Shown: positions 35,162 to 44,506 of the stretch, in pieces
How the letters are laid out: each line of letters starts with the position of its first letter
Position numbering within the stretch: the first letter of the stretch is position 1
Origin: Chitinophagaceae bacterium
GTDB taxonomy: Bacteria; Bacteroidota; Bacteroidia; Chitinophagales; Chitinophagaceae
NCBI GenBank assembly: GCA_947447265.1
Contig: CANFKC010000005.1
Location: forward strand, 106,967 to 170,966
DNA length: 64,000 nucleotides
Reading direction: 5' to 3'
Notes under the pieces: model-generated
Seen by the model: the letters and a program-made list of their open reading frames with translations, nothing else
Databases searched by the model: none
What the model was told of the DNA's origin: nothing
Made by a program: the position numbers and the translations under genes

Positions 35162-35452
35162 TTACCAAACGTATCTTGCAATAACAATAAAAACAACATA
35201 CAGCATGGTAGCTATGAAGACGCCACGCGCCGCATGATCGTACCGTTTTGAATTAAAGAAAATGAAGGGAGCAAGGTTAACCAGCATACTGAGGGAACAT
35301 ACCTTGAACATAGTGTCTTTGGTGTGCATGAGCATACCTAAGTAGTCAGATACGCTATCATGACGAAACCAAACGAATTTCATGATGAACAAACCCAGCA
35401 CAGGCCCAATTAAGCCAAAAAGAAAACCTACTATCGGATTATTTCGAAGCAT
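35162..35452 (-). CDS. Three-TM membrane protein cotranscribed with lpxB
   Basis: The 96-residue product has hydrophobic segments near residues 8-28, 49-65 and 72-92, with FVWFRHDSVSDYLGMLMHTKDTMFKVCSLS in between. It ends three bases before the lpxB start, so it is almost certainly in the same operon. A link to lipid A or envelope assembly is suggested by position only. ATG 35452 is preferred over a TTG at 35473. Confidence 0.7.
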   Translation of the reverse strand: MLRNNPIVGFLFGLIGPVLGLFIMKFVWFRHDSVSDYLGMLMHTKDTMFKVCSLSMLVNLAPFIFFNSKRYDHAARGVFIATMLYVVFIVIARYVW

Positions 35453-35573
35453 ATTTTGCAAAATATGCTGCAATATACAAAGTATGAAGGGTAGTTGCAG
35501 AACCCCCGTGCCAAATGACCCGCAGAACGGTTGATTTTAACACAAACGAACGTTACAGTAGCCCAATGTGCAA

Positions 35574-35813
35574 CTAGCCGTGCAGCACATACAGCTCGCG
35601 TTCAATATTCAGTTTGAGTGTGTAAAAATCGAGATTCCTGATCTGGTTAAGAAAAGTCAGGTCACTGTCATCCCGGTGCATTGCAGTATCGTCGTAACCA
35701 TGCAATACCAGCTGGTGCAGCAATGATAATTTATGTAATAGCGCCTTTTTCTGTTCCAGTGTTTTTGCATCCATCTGGGAATAGCCTTCCATACTTTTAA
35801 GATACATTTCCAT
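35574..35813 (-). CDS. Small hypothetical protein
   Basis: From ATG 35813 the product is 79 residues, mostly helical and soluble (MEMYLKSMEGYSQMDAKTL, KKALLHKLSLLHQLVLHGY, FLNQIRNLDFYTLKLNIERE). The frame is open upstream to a GTG at 35924, but that part looks non-coding. A tandem pair of GTTCACGAAC sites is located 105-138 bases upstream, which could control it. No family was recognised. Confidence 0.5.
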   Translation of the reverse strand: MEMYLKSMEGYSQMDAKTLEQKKALLHKLSLLHQLVLHGYDDTAMHRDDSDLTFLNQIRNLDFYTLKLNIERELYVLHG

Positions 35814-36285
35814 AACAAAGATTTTAAAGGGTGACGATGCGATTTTAAGTAAGCGTACATGTTTCCATGTCGTTCGCTGCTGTAAATTACTATGGCGAGC
35901 CACCTGTTTCCAAAAAAAGTTCACGAACGGTCAGTTTAGTTCACGAACGGTATATGAGGGCCACTTTCATTAACAAACAGCTGTGTTTCAACAGGTAAAA
36001 AGACCTACGCACACAAAAGGGTTTTAGTTTTTTGGTTGGAGAGAGGATTATTGTAATAAGCAACACAAGCGCTAACATCAGGCTCTCGGCAATGCCTGTG
36101 TAATTTGACATGCAGCATCAGTCTTTCCATTATGCCCTTAAGTTTATTATTGCCAATTTTCAGGTATTTACCTACCCTTTCTTCTATCGTCATAAAAGTG
36201 CCATAAAGTTGAACAGCTTACCGAAGAAATATTAATTTGCGCCCGATATTACTGTTTACGAACTCATTAAGTGAAACTGAGAACA
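35814..36285. other. Intergenic region with tandem operator-like repeats
   Basis: Between the small minus-strand gene and the lipoprotein gene. It holds the two 14-base repeats at 35918-35951 and a doubtful 62-codon minus-strand frame (36005-36193, MTIEERVGKYLKIGNNKLKG...). I do not annotate that frame because it shows no recognisable domain and no convincing start signals. Confidence 0.5.
35918..35951. promoter_or_regulatory. Two tandem operator-like dyads, 20-bp spacing
   Basis: AGTTCACGAACGGT occurs twice, at 35918-35931 and 35938-35951. Each copy contains the dyad GTTC-AC-GAAC. A spacing of 20 bases is about two helical turns, which fits a pair of repressor dimers bound side by side. Confidence 0.55.
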
Positions 36286-36603
36286 ATGAAAAAGTCGCAT
36301 GCTATTTTACTCACACCCCTATTCGTATTGGCAATTGCATCTTGCAAACAAAAGGAAGAAGAGTGGATTTACGGCGGGCATGAAGACACAGTGGTACATG
36401 GTAGCCAATACCGCCATTACAATGGTTTTTGGTATCCTGTATACAATAACATGATCTCCCCTTCAGTTTACCGTGGTTCTTCGGCCGGACAGATAGCCAC
36501 ACCAGGCTATGTGCCTGCCAGGGTTAGTGGCGGAGGCAATGCACATGGGGTAAGAAGCGGAGGTTTTGGAAGTTCAGCGGCACATGGTGGTGGTGGAGAA
36601 TAA
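36286..36603 (+). CDS. Small Gly-rich lipoprotein
   Basis: From ATG 36286 the 105 residues start MKKSHAILLTPLFVLAIASC, a lipoprotein signal with lipobox IASC, followed by KQKEEEWIYGG. The mature protein is rich in His, Tyr and Gly and ends GFGSSAAHGGGGE. It lies 27 bases before the glutathionylspermidine synthase-like gene on the same strand. Such pairs are common with this enzyme family, so cotranscription is likely. An in-frame GTG at 36271 would add five residues. Function unknown. Confidence 0.7.
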   Translation: MKKSHAILLTPLFVLAIASCKQKEEEWIYGGHEDTVVHGSQYRHYNGFWYPVYNNMISPSVYRGSSAGQIATPGYVPARVSGGGNAHGVRSGGFGSSAAHGGGGE

Positions 36604-36630
36604 TGGCAACAACAACAGAATAGAAAGCAC

Positions 36631-37779
36631 ATGAAACGTATAACAATAGCTCCCCGGCCAAATTGGGAAGACAAAATAAAAGAACAGGGTTTTGTTTATT
36701 ACAAAGGGTATTACAATGAAAATTCGGTTTACGAATTTACTGCCGGCGAAGTAGATGCTATAGAAGCAGCTACCACGGAAATATTCGACCGTTGCCTTGA
36801 TGTGGTGCAGCATGTAATAGATCACAACCTGTGGGATGAGTTTTTTATACCCAGGCAATACGCAGAGCTTATAAAATGGTCGTGGGAGCAGGATAACCCG
36901 GCCTTCTATGGCAGGTTCGACCTTGGTGTAAGTGCAGATTGCGGGCAGATAAAATTGCTGGAATTTAATGCAGATACCCCAACATCATTGCTGGAAGCGT
37001 CGGTTATACAATGGTACTGGCTGCAGGATTTTGATAAGAACAAAGATCAGTTCAATTCTATTCATGAAAAGCTGGTCAGCCACATGAAGGTGTGCAAAGA
37101 CTACCTCTATGGCAATCTGAAATTATGGCTCACCTGCGCCCGTGGCAGTGATGAAGATTTTATGACGGTGAAGTACATGCAGGATATTGCGCAGCAGGCC
37201 GGCATTGCCAATGACTTCCTGTATATTGACGAGGTAAGCGTAGAGGATAGTTACCTTGTTTCACCTTTTGTAACGCCACAGAAGGAGCCCATCAACAACC
37301 TCTTTAAACTCTACCCCTATGAGTGGTTGTTTCATGAAGCGTTTGGACCCGAACTGGTAAAAAAACGCGACCATACCCTTTGGATAGAACCACCCTATAA
37401 AGCAATACTGAGCAATAAGATGCTGCTGGTATATTTATATAAACTGTTCCCTAACCACCCGAATATTCTGCCGGCCTATTATTCTAAAGACGGCGAAAAC
37501 ACCAGCCATATGCGCTCTTACGCACGCAAACCCGTTTTAGGCCGTGAAGGCAATAATGTAAGCATATTTAAAAACGGCAATCTGGCAGAACAAAACAATG
37601 GTGAATATGGCGAGGAAGGTTTTGTGCTGCAGGAATATTTTGATATGGCCAAGTTTGATGGCAATATGCCGGTAATTGGCAGCTGGTTAATAGGTGGCGT
37701 TGCGGCAGGTATGGGCATAAAAGAAACTACGGGACTTGTACATAATAACATGAGCAAGTTTATACCGCACTATTTTTAA
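36631..37779 (+). CDS. Glutathionylspermidine synthase-family protein (ATP-grasp)
   Basis: The 382 residues fit the C-terminal synthetase domain of glutathionylspermidine synthase-like proteins, an ATP-grasp family. Landmarks are RPNWEDKIKEQGFVYY near the start, GRFDLGVSADCGQIKLLEFNADTPTSLLEAS, DYLYGNLKLWLTCARGSDEDF, LWIEPPYKAILSNKMLLVYLYKLFPNHPNILPAYY, KPVLGREGNNVSIFKNG and EGFVLQEYFDMAKFDGNMPVIGSWLIGG. Members ligate an amine to a carboxylate with ATP; many bacterial stand-alone copies have no proven substrate. The amidase half of E. coli Gss is absent, so this is synthetase-only. Confidence 0.9.
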   Translation: MKRITIAPRPNWEDKIKEQGFVYYKGYYNENSVYEFTAGEVDAIEAATTEIFDRCLDVVQHVIDHNLWDEFFIPRQYAELIKWSWEQDNPAFYGRFDLGVSADCGQIKLLEFNADTPTSLLEASVIQWYWLQDFDKNKDQFNSIHEKLVSHMKVCKDYLYGNLKLWLTCARGSDEDFMTVKYMQDIAQQAGIANDFLYIDEVSVEDSYLVSPFVTPQKEPINNLFKLYPYEWLFHEAFGPELVKKRDHTLWIEPPYKAILSNKMLLVYLYKLFPNHPNILPAYYSKDGENTSHMRSYARKPVLGREGNNVSIFKNGNLAEQNNGEYGEEGFVLQEYFDMAKFDGNMPVIGSWLIGGVAAGMGIKETTGLVHNNMSKFIPHYF

Positions 37780-37821
37780 TGCTGCTGAGTTGATGAAGCT
37801 TGTAGCCAAACGAGAATTTCT

Positions 37822-39105
37822 TTAGTTTTCGTCCTGCTCGCTTTGGCGTGGCCCTATTTTCCTTTTAATGAGGTATAATACAAGCTGTGTTTCCAGGTTC
37901 CGCTTGTCTAATGGCTCGCTGTATATGCCTACTGCATTGCTTTCTTCATTAATGGTAGCGATATCGTTGTTATCGCTGAAAGGGCCTGCAATACCCAGCG
38001 ACGGCTTTTCGTCCGGGTCTTCGCCACGTAATTCAAACAGGTAGAATTTCTGCATCCTGTTTTTGTAAAGGGTCTTCTTCATACCCAGAGGAATAATTTT
38101 GCTGTAAGCGTCATCTTCATCATAGCCCGCCATATAGCTTTCAGCAAAATAGGCCTGTGTAAGATACTTCTTCGGGTACAGCTGCATGAGGTTCTTGCCG
38201 ATGAGCAATTCGTAGACTGCTATACGAAAGTACTTATCTGCCGCCAGGCTATCAATCACTTTTGCATCAGGAGTTATATCATGTTCGCAAAGCAATTCTA
38301 CCGCCTGGTTACGGACGTAATTACTTTCTGAATACTGGTATTGTTTAATTTCTTCCCACGCCTCCGCGGTCTTGAATTTCTTCAGCAACCTCAATATATT
38401 ATATGCACTGTAACCGTTTTCGCGCAGGCGCTGCTCGCGGCTTTTTGCAATTACGAGCGGTATGCTTTCCGTTAGCTTTTCCAATGATAAATAGCCGCTG
38501 TCAATAAGGGTATTCGCCATCATGCAAACGGTATAACCAGATATGCTATCACCAGCCAGTGCAAATAACGCGGGGTATAATGCCACGGCTTTCTGCTTAT
38601 GACGCGTGAGCACCATGGTCAAAAGGTATGGTGATCCCTTTTGTGGCGGTGCTGCCAATAACAGCTCCCCTGCCTTTTTAATGCCCGCAGCAGTGTCGGC
38701 ATCATTTACCAGCATTCCAAGCACATTAAATTGTTGGCCTCGTTTTTGAATCATTTTATTGTTGTACAGTTCCGCTTTCTTATCAAGCGACAGGTATTGC
38801 GCTAGCCCGGAAATTGACTCCAATATAAAGCCACCTGCAGTATTATACCGCTCGGAATCGTCAGGGAATACAGTATTCACCTGCTCCAGCAAAAGCGGGA
38901 GATCGTGCTTTGTGAATGCGACCTCATCCATTTTTTTGCGCGCCTTATTAAAAACAGCAGTATCGTTGCTATGAAGCACTGCCATAAAAAGATCGGGGGA
39001 GGTTTGCACCTGTGTAGGGTCGTTCTTTAATATCTTCAGCGAAGCATAATACTCATTGATCGTGCTGTTATCTTTCAGCCAATCCGGGAAATTACAATCG
39101 AGAAT
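37822..39105 (-). pseudogene. 3' part of TraB/GumN gene, separated by an in-frame stop
   Basis: The same reading frame as the TraB/GumN gene continues after its TAA (39106-39108) without interruption to 37822. Directly after the stop the translation reads ILDCNFPDWLKDNSTINEYYASLKILKNDPTQV and then runs into the 395-codon frame that has a GTG at 39009. No ATG, signal peptide or plausible initiation site exists at the beginning of this part. It is mostly helical (HEAT/TPR-like: LLEQVNTVFPDDSERYNTAGGF, TMVLTRHKQKAVALYPALFAL, KTAEAWEEIKQYQYSESNYVRNQAVELL). It is best read as the C-terminal portion of one roughly 1155-residue protein cut by a nonsense codon, or as a second gene with a non-standard start. 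Confidence 0.65.
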
Positions 39106-41292
39106 TTAACGTGTCCGGCCATCCAGCACTTCTTTTACTTTATGCCATTGCTGCGTATTTCTCTTCCGGGCAATAACTTCGCCGCATTTCATGCCATTTT
39201 CTGTATAGTACCTGTATTGGGGCAATGTATCGCTGGTTGTGAGGCTGGCATCCAACCATTTCCTGAATGAGGCTGTGTCATTGGCCACCCAGTAGAAACT
39301 ACTCAGGTGCTTTACCAGCACATAGTAGTTTATCAAAGCAGTTGAGTCCCAGCAGCGGTAAGTATGTTGTGTTTTAGCAAGATAATCAGTTTCTTCTTCC
39401 AGATTTGTTTCCTCGTAGCTGCCCGGTCCGGCAATGCTGAATGTACCATTGACTGTTTGCGGCTTTATATCTACAGGGGTTATGGGGTGCACATCAATAC
39501 TTTGCAGAAATGAATCTGCAATTTTCGCGCCCTCTTCAGTATTTGCAGTTTGCGCTGATATTTTATAAACCCTGTTACCTGCATATATCATTATGCCGCG
39601 CACCTTTGTGCCTTTGTAATCGCCGGTTTCAAATCGGTCTGCTTTAAAAATGCCGTAGGTAGTGGGTATTATCTTTACATCAACATGCAGTTCTTTATAA
39701 GTGGTTTTAAGCGATTCCGGCCAAACATCATTTTTTACATTATTGTAGCCAATTGCAGTTTGCACGCAGCAAACAAAGTAATATCCGCCTATAGCCGGGT
39801 CTGCTATGGTATACATAATTTGTTTCTGCGTAGAATCAGCGGAATATGTTGCGGTACGCGTTGGCTTGTACTCGGGCACGCGCACTGCCACGTGTATATC
39901 TCCGAATTTTCTGTTGCTGAATGTTGTCCTAGCTTTATTAATGAGCCTGAAAGAATTAAAAAATGAATCGGCTTTACGTACTGACCAGCTTTTGCCATAG
40001 GCCATCAACATATAAACATCAGTATTGCTGCCGAGTAATTGTATGTGGTAGTGAATTGCGTCTTTATCAGTAAAGTAGAATTCTTTGCCTTTCAGTCCCT
40101 GGGCAGATATTTCATCTTCCTCAAAATCCTTAGGGCTCTTCACCATTGCCTTCTGCATCTCTTCTATAACGCTTTCGGTTGATGATGGGGAACTTTCCGG
40201 CTTGGGTATATGGCTCACCAGGTAGTTGGTACTTGTCGTTAAGTCGGTGTACATCTTCATTTTAACTAACCCTCCGGTGGCATCCACATCACTGGGTGTT
40301 CCGGGCATCTTAATGCTGTAGCCATCTTTCTCACTTACAATATTCAGCCATATACCCGCAGCATGTGCGTACTTATAGTCAGCGCCATTTGTTGTTGTCT
40401 CGCAAATTACCGGCTCCACTTTGTAGCCTTTTCCACGCAACATGTTTAAAAGCCCACCATTGCCTACCAGGTGCAAGGCACCTACCGCCGCAAACAGGCT
40501 TTTGTTATGCATAATACTATCCATGCTTCGCAGCATTACGAGGTTACGTTTGGTAAGCAATGCGTCTTCCGCAGCCGGATTAAAGATGGACGATATTTTT
40601 TTCAGCTTTTCGAGGTCTTTATCCAGATACAGCTCCACCATCTGGTCTTCAGCTGATTCTCCCATTTTAAACAACGCCAGCACCTTTTTAGGATCAACAT
40701 CCGTTAGTGTGGAATTTTCAGTCAGCCGCAGCTGATCTTCCATCTGCTCCAGGCCACCTATCAGCTTACCCTTATCCCTTGCAATTGTATACAGGAAGGC
40801 GTCCATGAAGGTTGGCATATCATCCTTCCTGGTTCTATGCTTCATAAACTTATCCTTCATCAGGTATATCTGTTTTATGGTAAGTTCATCAGGGTCTATG
40901 TTACTGCCTTCGGCCATGTTGTCCTTCAACATTTTCAGCTCGTCTTTGGTTAGCAGATCTTTAAGCTTCTTATCCTTCTTTTTTACTGTGGTCGCCTTTT
41001 CTGACTCCTTATCAATGAGCCTGCCCATGTAGTCAGAAAGCCCGGCATTTACGCTGTCAAAATTGACTTCGAGGGCAAATACTTCCGTATTATCAATGGC
41101 TTTGTATAAAGAATCGGGGAAATTGAACAGTGTTTTAAGCCGTAGGTGAAATGTGCCGAAAAGGTAGGATGGCTTAGTCATGCCATTGCCGGAAATGCGC
41201 CACAGCATGCTTTTCGCCTCTTTTTGGGCAGATGACTGCCCAGCTGCCAGTAACAGACAAAGTAACAACGACAGGGTAAACCTTACTTTCAT
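39106..41292 (-). CDS. TraB/GumN-family exported protein, probably truncated by a stop
   Basis: The 728 residues begin with a signal peptide (MKVRFTLSLLLCLLLAAGQSSAQ). Residues about 30-290 form a TraB/GumN domain: SYLFGTFHLRLKTLFNFPDSLYKAI, VFALEVNFDSV, KLIGGLEQMEDQLRLT and the closing AAVGALHLVGNGGLLNMLRGKGYKVEPV. The paired GTFH and GALHL blocks are the family hallmark and are thought to be metal-binding catalytic elements, as in Tiki-like proteases. The later part is an unassigned region of two similar beta-rich segments (KDGYSIKMPGTPSD). Its stop codon TAA is immediately followed by the same open frame for another 428 codons, so the real protein may be longer. The start ATG 41292 is divergent from glyS. 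Confidence 0.85.
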   Translation of the reverse strand: MKVRFTLSLLLCLLLAAGQSSAQKEAKSMLWRISGNGMTKPSYLFGTFHLRLKTLFNFPDSLYKAIDNTEVFALEVNFDSVNAGLSDYMGRLIDKESEKATTVKKKDKKLKDLLTKDELKMLKDNMAEGSNIDPDELTIKQIYLMKDKFMKHRTRKDDMPTFMDAFLYTIARDKGKLIGGLEQMEDQLRLTENSTLTDVDPKKVLALFKMGESAEDQMVELYLDKDLEKLKKISSIFNPAAEDALLTKRNLVMLRSMDSIMHNKSLFAAVGALHLVGNGGLLNMLRGKGYKVEPVICETTTNGADYKYAHAAGIWLNIVSEKDGYSIKMPGTPSDVDATGGLVKMKMYTDLTTSTNYLVSHIPKPESSPSSTESVIEEMQKAMVKSPKDFEEDEISAQGLKGKEFYFTDKDAIHYHIQLLGSNTDVYMLMAYGKSWSVRKADSFFNSFRLINKARTTFSNRKFGDIHVAVRVPEYKPTRTATYSADSTQKQIMYTIADPAIGGYYFVCCVQTAIGYNNVKNDVWPESLKTTYKELHVDVKIIPTTYGIFKADRFETGDYKGTKVRGIMIYAGNRVYKISAQTANTEEGAKIADSFLQSIDVHPITPVDIKPQTVNGTFSIAGPGSYEETNLEEETDYLAKTQHTYRCWDSTALINYYVLVKHLSSFYWVANDTASFRKWLDASLTTSDTLPQYRYYTENGMKCGEVIARKRNTQQWHKVKEVLDGRTR

Positions 41293-41436
41293 AAGTTATT
41301 ATTTTATTGTTTGGCAAAAGTCGGGTTTTATGCGTAATCCGTACTATAAAAGCAGCGGAAAATACGTTGTAGCAATAGATTTAGCCTAAAAACAACTAAA
41401 AATTGCCGGCCAGTATACCCATTGTAAGTATTTAAC

Positions 41437-41444
41437 TATTTTTG
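41437..41444 (+). promoter_or_regulatory. -7 promoter box of glyS
   Basis: TATTTTTG is an exact match to TAnnTTTG and ends only seven bases before the glyS ATG. Transcription would begin within a few bases of the ATG, so the mRNA may be almost leaderless. No good -33 TTG is seen at the normal distance. Confidence 0.5.
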
Positions 41445-41451
41445 CGCCACT

Positions 41452-42885
41452 ATGGCAAATGAGAATAAATTACAAAATATTATAGGGCACTGCAAAGAAT
41501 ATGGTTTCATCTTCCAGAGCAGTGAAATATATGATGGTTTAAGTGCAGTTTACGATTACGGCCAGAACGGTACGGAACTAAAGCGCAACATCCGCGACTA
41601 CTGGTGGAAGAGCATGACGCAGATGCAGGAAAACAATATAGTAGGTATTGATGCAGCCATTTTTATGCACCCTACTGTATGGAAGGCCAGCGGGCACGTT
41701 GATAATTTCAGTGACCCGATGATTGATAATAAGGATAGCCAGAAACGTTACCGCGTTGACCATCTTATCGAAGCCTTTGTAGAAACCCTGGATAAAGAGA
41801 AGGGAGATGCAATGCTTGCCCAGATGGACCAATTGCTGGCTGCCAATGATTATGTCGGTTTAAAGCAACTGATTGAAGATAATAAAATGAAGTGCACGGT
41901 AAGCGGCACCTGCAACTGGACAGATGTTCGCCAGTTTAACCTGATGTTCAGCACGCAGCTGGGTTCCGTGAGTGATGAAGCAAGCGAAATATACCTTCGC
42001 CCGGAAACGGCGCAGGGCATATTTGTTAACTTCCTGAATGTGCAGAAGAGTGGCCGCATGAAAATACCTTTCGGTATTGCACAAACAGGTAAGGCCTTCC
42101 GTAACGAGATAGTAGCGCGTGGATTCATTTTCCGGATGCGTGAATTTGAGCAGATGGAAATGCAATTCTTTGTCAGGCCTGGCACCCAGAAAGAGTGGTA
42201 CGAATACTGGAAGGAAACCCGCATGAAATGGCATATGAGCCTCGGTATTTCGCCAGAAAAATATCGCTTTCACGACCACGTGAAACTGGCTTTCTATGCG
42301 GATATGGCTTGTGATATTGAATATGACTTTCCGATGGGTTTTAAGGAAGTAGAAGGCATTCACAGCCGCACTGACTATGACCTGAAGCAGCACCAGCAAT
42401 TCAGTGGCAAGAAGCTGACTTATTTTGATACCGATATTAACCAGCACTATGTGCCCTACGTAATAGAAACATCAATAGGGCTTGACCGTACCGTTATGCT
42501 GTTATTGAGTGAAGCGTATTATGAAGAAGACCTAAGTACTGCTGAAAAGCAGGATAGCAGGGTAGTCTTGAAATTCCCACCAATGCTGGCACCAATAAAA
42601 CTGGCTGTATTACCACTTACCAAAAAAGATGGCTTGCCTGAACTGGCAAAAGACCTCATCAACGAATGTAAGCCCCATTTTAGATGCTTTTACGAGGAAA
42701 AGGACGCCATCGGTAAGCGTTACAGGCGTATGGATGCATTGGGTACTCCCTTCTGCATAACCATAGATCACCAGACGAAAGAAGACGGCACTGTAACCAT
42801 CCGCTACCGCGACAGCATGGAGCAGGAAAGAATCAACCTTGCGGATGTAAAGAACATAATTCTGGATAAGATCAAGATGTTCTAA
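41452..42885 (+). CDS. glyS: Glycyl-tRNA synthetase, class II dimeric type
   Basis: This enzyme charges tRNA-Gly in two steps via glycyl-adenylate. The 477 residues match the alpha2 eukaryote/Bacteroidota-type enzyme. They begin with the N-terminal catalytic part (QNIIGHCKEYGFIFQSSEIYDGLSAVYDYGQNG). Motif 2 lies around FRNEIVARGFIFRMREFEQMEMQFF, motif 3 in ETSIGLDRTVMLLL, and the anticodon-binding domain (LAPIKLAVLPLTKKDGLPELA) is C-terminal. IYLRPETAQGIFVNF is the family's glycine-site block. It is alone on its transcript and followed by a terminator. The symbol follows the common use for this type; glyQS is sometimes used. Confidence 0.97.
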   Translation: MANENKLQNIIGHCKEYGFIFQSSEIYDGLSAVYDYGQNGTELKRNIRDYWWKSMTQMQENNIVGIDAAIFMHPTVWKASGHVDNFSDPMIDNKDSQKRYRVDHLIEAFVETLDKEKGDAMLAQMDQLLAANDYVGLKQLIEDNKMKCTVSGTCNWTDVRQFNLMFSTQLGSVSDEASEIYLRPETAQGIFVNFLNVQKSGRMKIPFGIAQTGKAFRNEIVARGFIFRMREFEQMEMQFFVRPGTQKEWYEYWKETRMKWHMSLGISPEKYRFHDHVKLAFYADMACDIEYDFPMGFKEVEGIHSRTDYDLKQHQQFSGKKLTYFDTDINQHYVPYVIETSIGLDRTVMLLLSEAYYEEDLSTAEKQDSRVVLKFPPMLAPIKLAVLPLTKKDGLPELAKDLINECKPHFRCFYEEKDAIGKRYRRMDALGTPFCITIDHQTKEDGTVTIRYRDSMEQERINLADVKNIILDKIKMF

Positions 42886-42910
42886 TTGATAGTCAATTGT
42901 ATAGATTTAT

Positions 42911-42935
42911 AAGGCTGCCCCAACCGGGCGGCCTT
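42911..42935 (+). terminator. Rho-independent terminator after glyS
   Basis: AAGGCTGCCC and GGGCGGCCTT pair over ten positions (one T-G wobble) around a five-base loop, followed by ATTTTTT. Confidence 0.88.
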
Positions 42936-43058
42936 ATTTTTTAGCTTTCAGTTAAACAAAAGTACCTACATGCAGTTTAACATTTTATTGTTTGCGATAC
43001 TATAGGTTTTGCAGTATTTTCATTGCCAGAAGCCGACAAAATTTACCCATCCGCAACT

Positions 43059-44495
43059 ATGAAACGATGCTTGCTTTTTCTCCTATTATTGTTGTCGCTA
43101 AGCTGCTATAGCAATCCGCTTATTCACTTTAAAGTGAGCAGGCCGCTTTGTGTCCTTACGTTTTTGCAGGCAGCAAGCGGCAATGGCGCAATGCTTTCGC
43201 CTACATTAAAATCTTATATCAGCAAAAATATACCTACTGACGATAGCGTAAAATTCAATGCTGTACTTCGCCGCTTTGCCGCCCTGAATTTAGACCTTAC
43301 CTACACTGTACCAGACTATCCTGAAAGCAGGCTAAGGCCCAGATCTACCCTTGACCTCATTACAATAGCTGCCATACAGGCAGCCGACCCCAATGACTTT
43401 ATGCAGCGTATTATTGGTATTTTGCCCAATGAGCAGTGGCTGGAACTGAACGGGATAATGAAGGAAGCCGGCATTTATTACGAACAGATGCTGGGCATAC
43501 CCTATGCCAAAGCCATGCGTAAACAGCTTTTTGAACTGGAAAAATATAACGAAAAGCTGGACGATGTTTTTAACCGGCTGAAACGGTTTTACGGCACTAC
43601 CTGGAGCGAAGAAATTCCCTTCACTATTGGCGTGTATGCCATACCGGGGAAAAAGGGCAACACAACAGCTACTCCGCATAGTAATAGCCTTGTGTTGGCT
43701 GTACTTACCGAAGAAAAAGATTATGCTATGCGGGTAAGTGTTGCATTGCATGAAGTATGCCATGTATTTTATGCCGAGCAACCCCTCGCGCTGCAGCGGC
43801 AACTCGATAACTTTTTTCAGGGCAATACCCTGCCGGGCGCACAGTTTGCTTATAACTACATTGATGAGGCCCTGGCTACCGCCTGCGGCAATGCCTGGGT
43901 GTACCATGAGCTAACCGGGCACGATGATACCGGAAGCTGGTATAACGACGCCTATATTGACGGCTATGCCCATGCCATTTACCCTATGGTAAAAGGCTAC
44001 CTGAATGAAGGCAGGCAAATGGATTCGGCATTTATAGCAAGAGCAATTGATAAGTTCCACGACAAATTTCCTGCCGCGCATCTTAACTACCAAAACCTGC
44101 TGAACAAGGTAAATTTATATACCGACGCCAAAGACCAGCAGGAATTTTCTATGATAAACGCCACGGTTAACAGCTATTTCAGGGTTACCAGTTCTTACGG
44201 TTCTTACCCCATAACTGACCCGCAGACCGAGAGCGCGATAGATGGTGCGAAGGGCACCCAATTTTTTATAGTACATACCCAGCACGAAAAAAACTTTAAA
44301 CTGCTTAAACAGAAATTCCCGCAGCTAAAAACTGCATCTTACCGCAAGGATGGTATTTTCAGTTTTATTAACAGTACCGGGGCTGCCATTATTGTACTCA
44401 ATATTAAAGACATTACGGAGCTTGAAAAAGGAATAAGAGCACTTGCAAAAAATAAAGCGATAGACCCCGCCAGTATGTTTACCACTATTGAATAA
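43059..44495 (+). CDS. Secreted gluzincin-like metallopeptidase, putative
   Basis: From ATG 43059 the product is 478 residues with a strong signal sequence (MKRCLLFLLLLLSLSCYSN). It carries HEVCH at 231-235 (VALHEVCHVFYAEQP) and a downstream acidic motif YIDEALATACGNAW with E270. That pairing of HExxH with a Glu about 35 residues later is the gluzincin zinc site. The N-terminal 200 residues are helical with no known domain. The last 100 residues have FFIVHTQHEKNFKLLKQKFP and AIIVLNIKDI. I cannot name the peptidase family. An in-frame TTG at 43023 is rejected because the signal sequence begins at 43059. The Cys after LSLS could make it a lipoprotein (LSLSC), so outer-membrane attachment is possible. 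Confidence 0.75.
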   Translation: MKRCLLFLLLLLSLSCYSNPLIHFKVSRPLCVLTFLQAASGNGAMLSPTLKSYISKNIPTDDSVKFNAVLRRFAALNLDLTYTVPDYPESRLRPRSTLDLITIAAIQAADPNDFMQRIIGILPNEQWLELNGIMKEAGIYYEQMLGIPYAKAMRKQLFELEKYNEKLDDVFNRLKRFYGTTWSEEIPFTIGVYAIPGKKGNTTATPHSNSLVLAVLTEEKDYAMRVSVALHEVCHVFYAEQPLALQRQLDNFFQGNTLPGAQFAYNYIDEALATACGNAWVYHELTGHDDTGSWYNDAYIDGYAHAIYPMVKGYLNEGRQMDSAFIARAIDKFHDKFPAAHLNYQNLLNKVNLYTDAKDQQEFSMINATVNSYFRVTSSYGSYPITDPQTESAIDGAKGTQFFIVHTQHEKNFKLLKQKFPQLKTASYRKDGIFSFINSTGAAIIVLNIKDITELEKGIRALAKNKAIDPASMFTTIE

Positions 44496-44506
44496 ACATG
44501 CGCTGA

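Noticed and set aside
35574..35924. 116-residue version of the small protein from a GTG at 35924
   Set aside because: The extra 37 codons have non-coding character and the GTG lies inside the operator-like repeat.
36005..36193. 62-codon minus-strand frame
   Set aside because: No recognisable domain, partner or start signal; could be real but cannot be supported.
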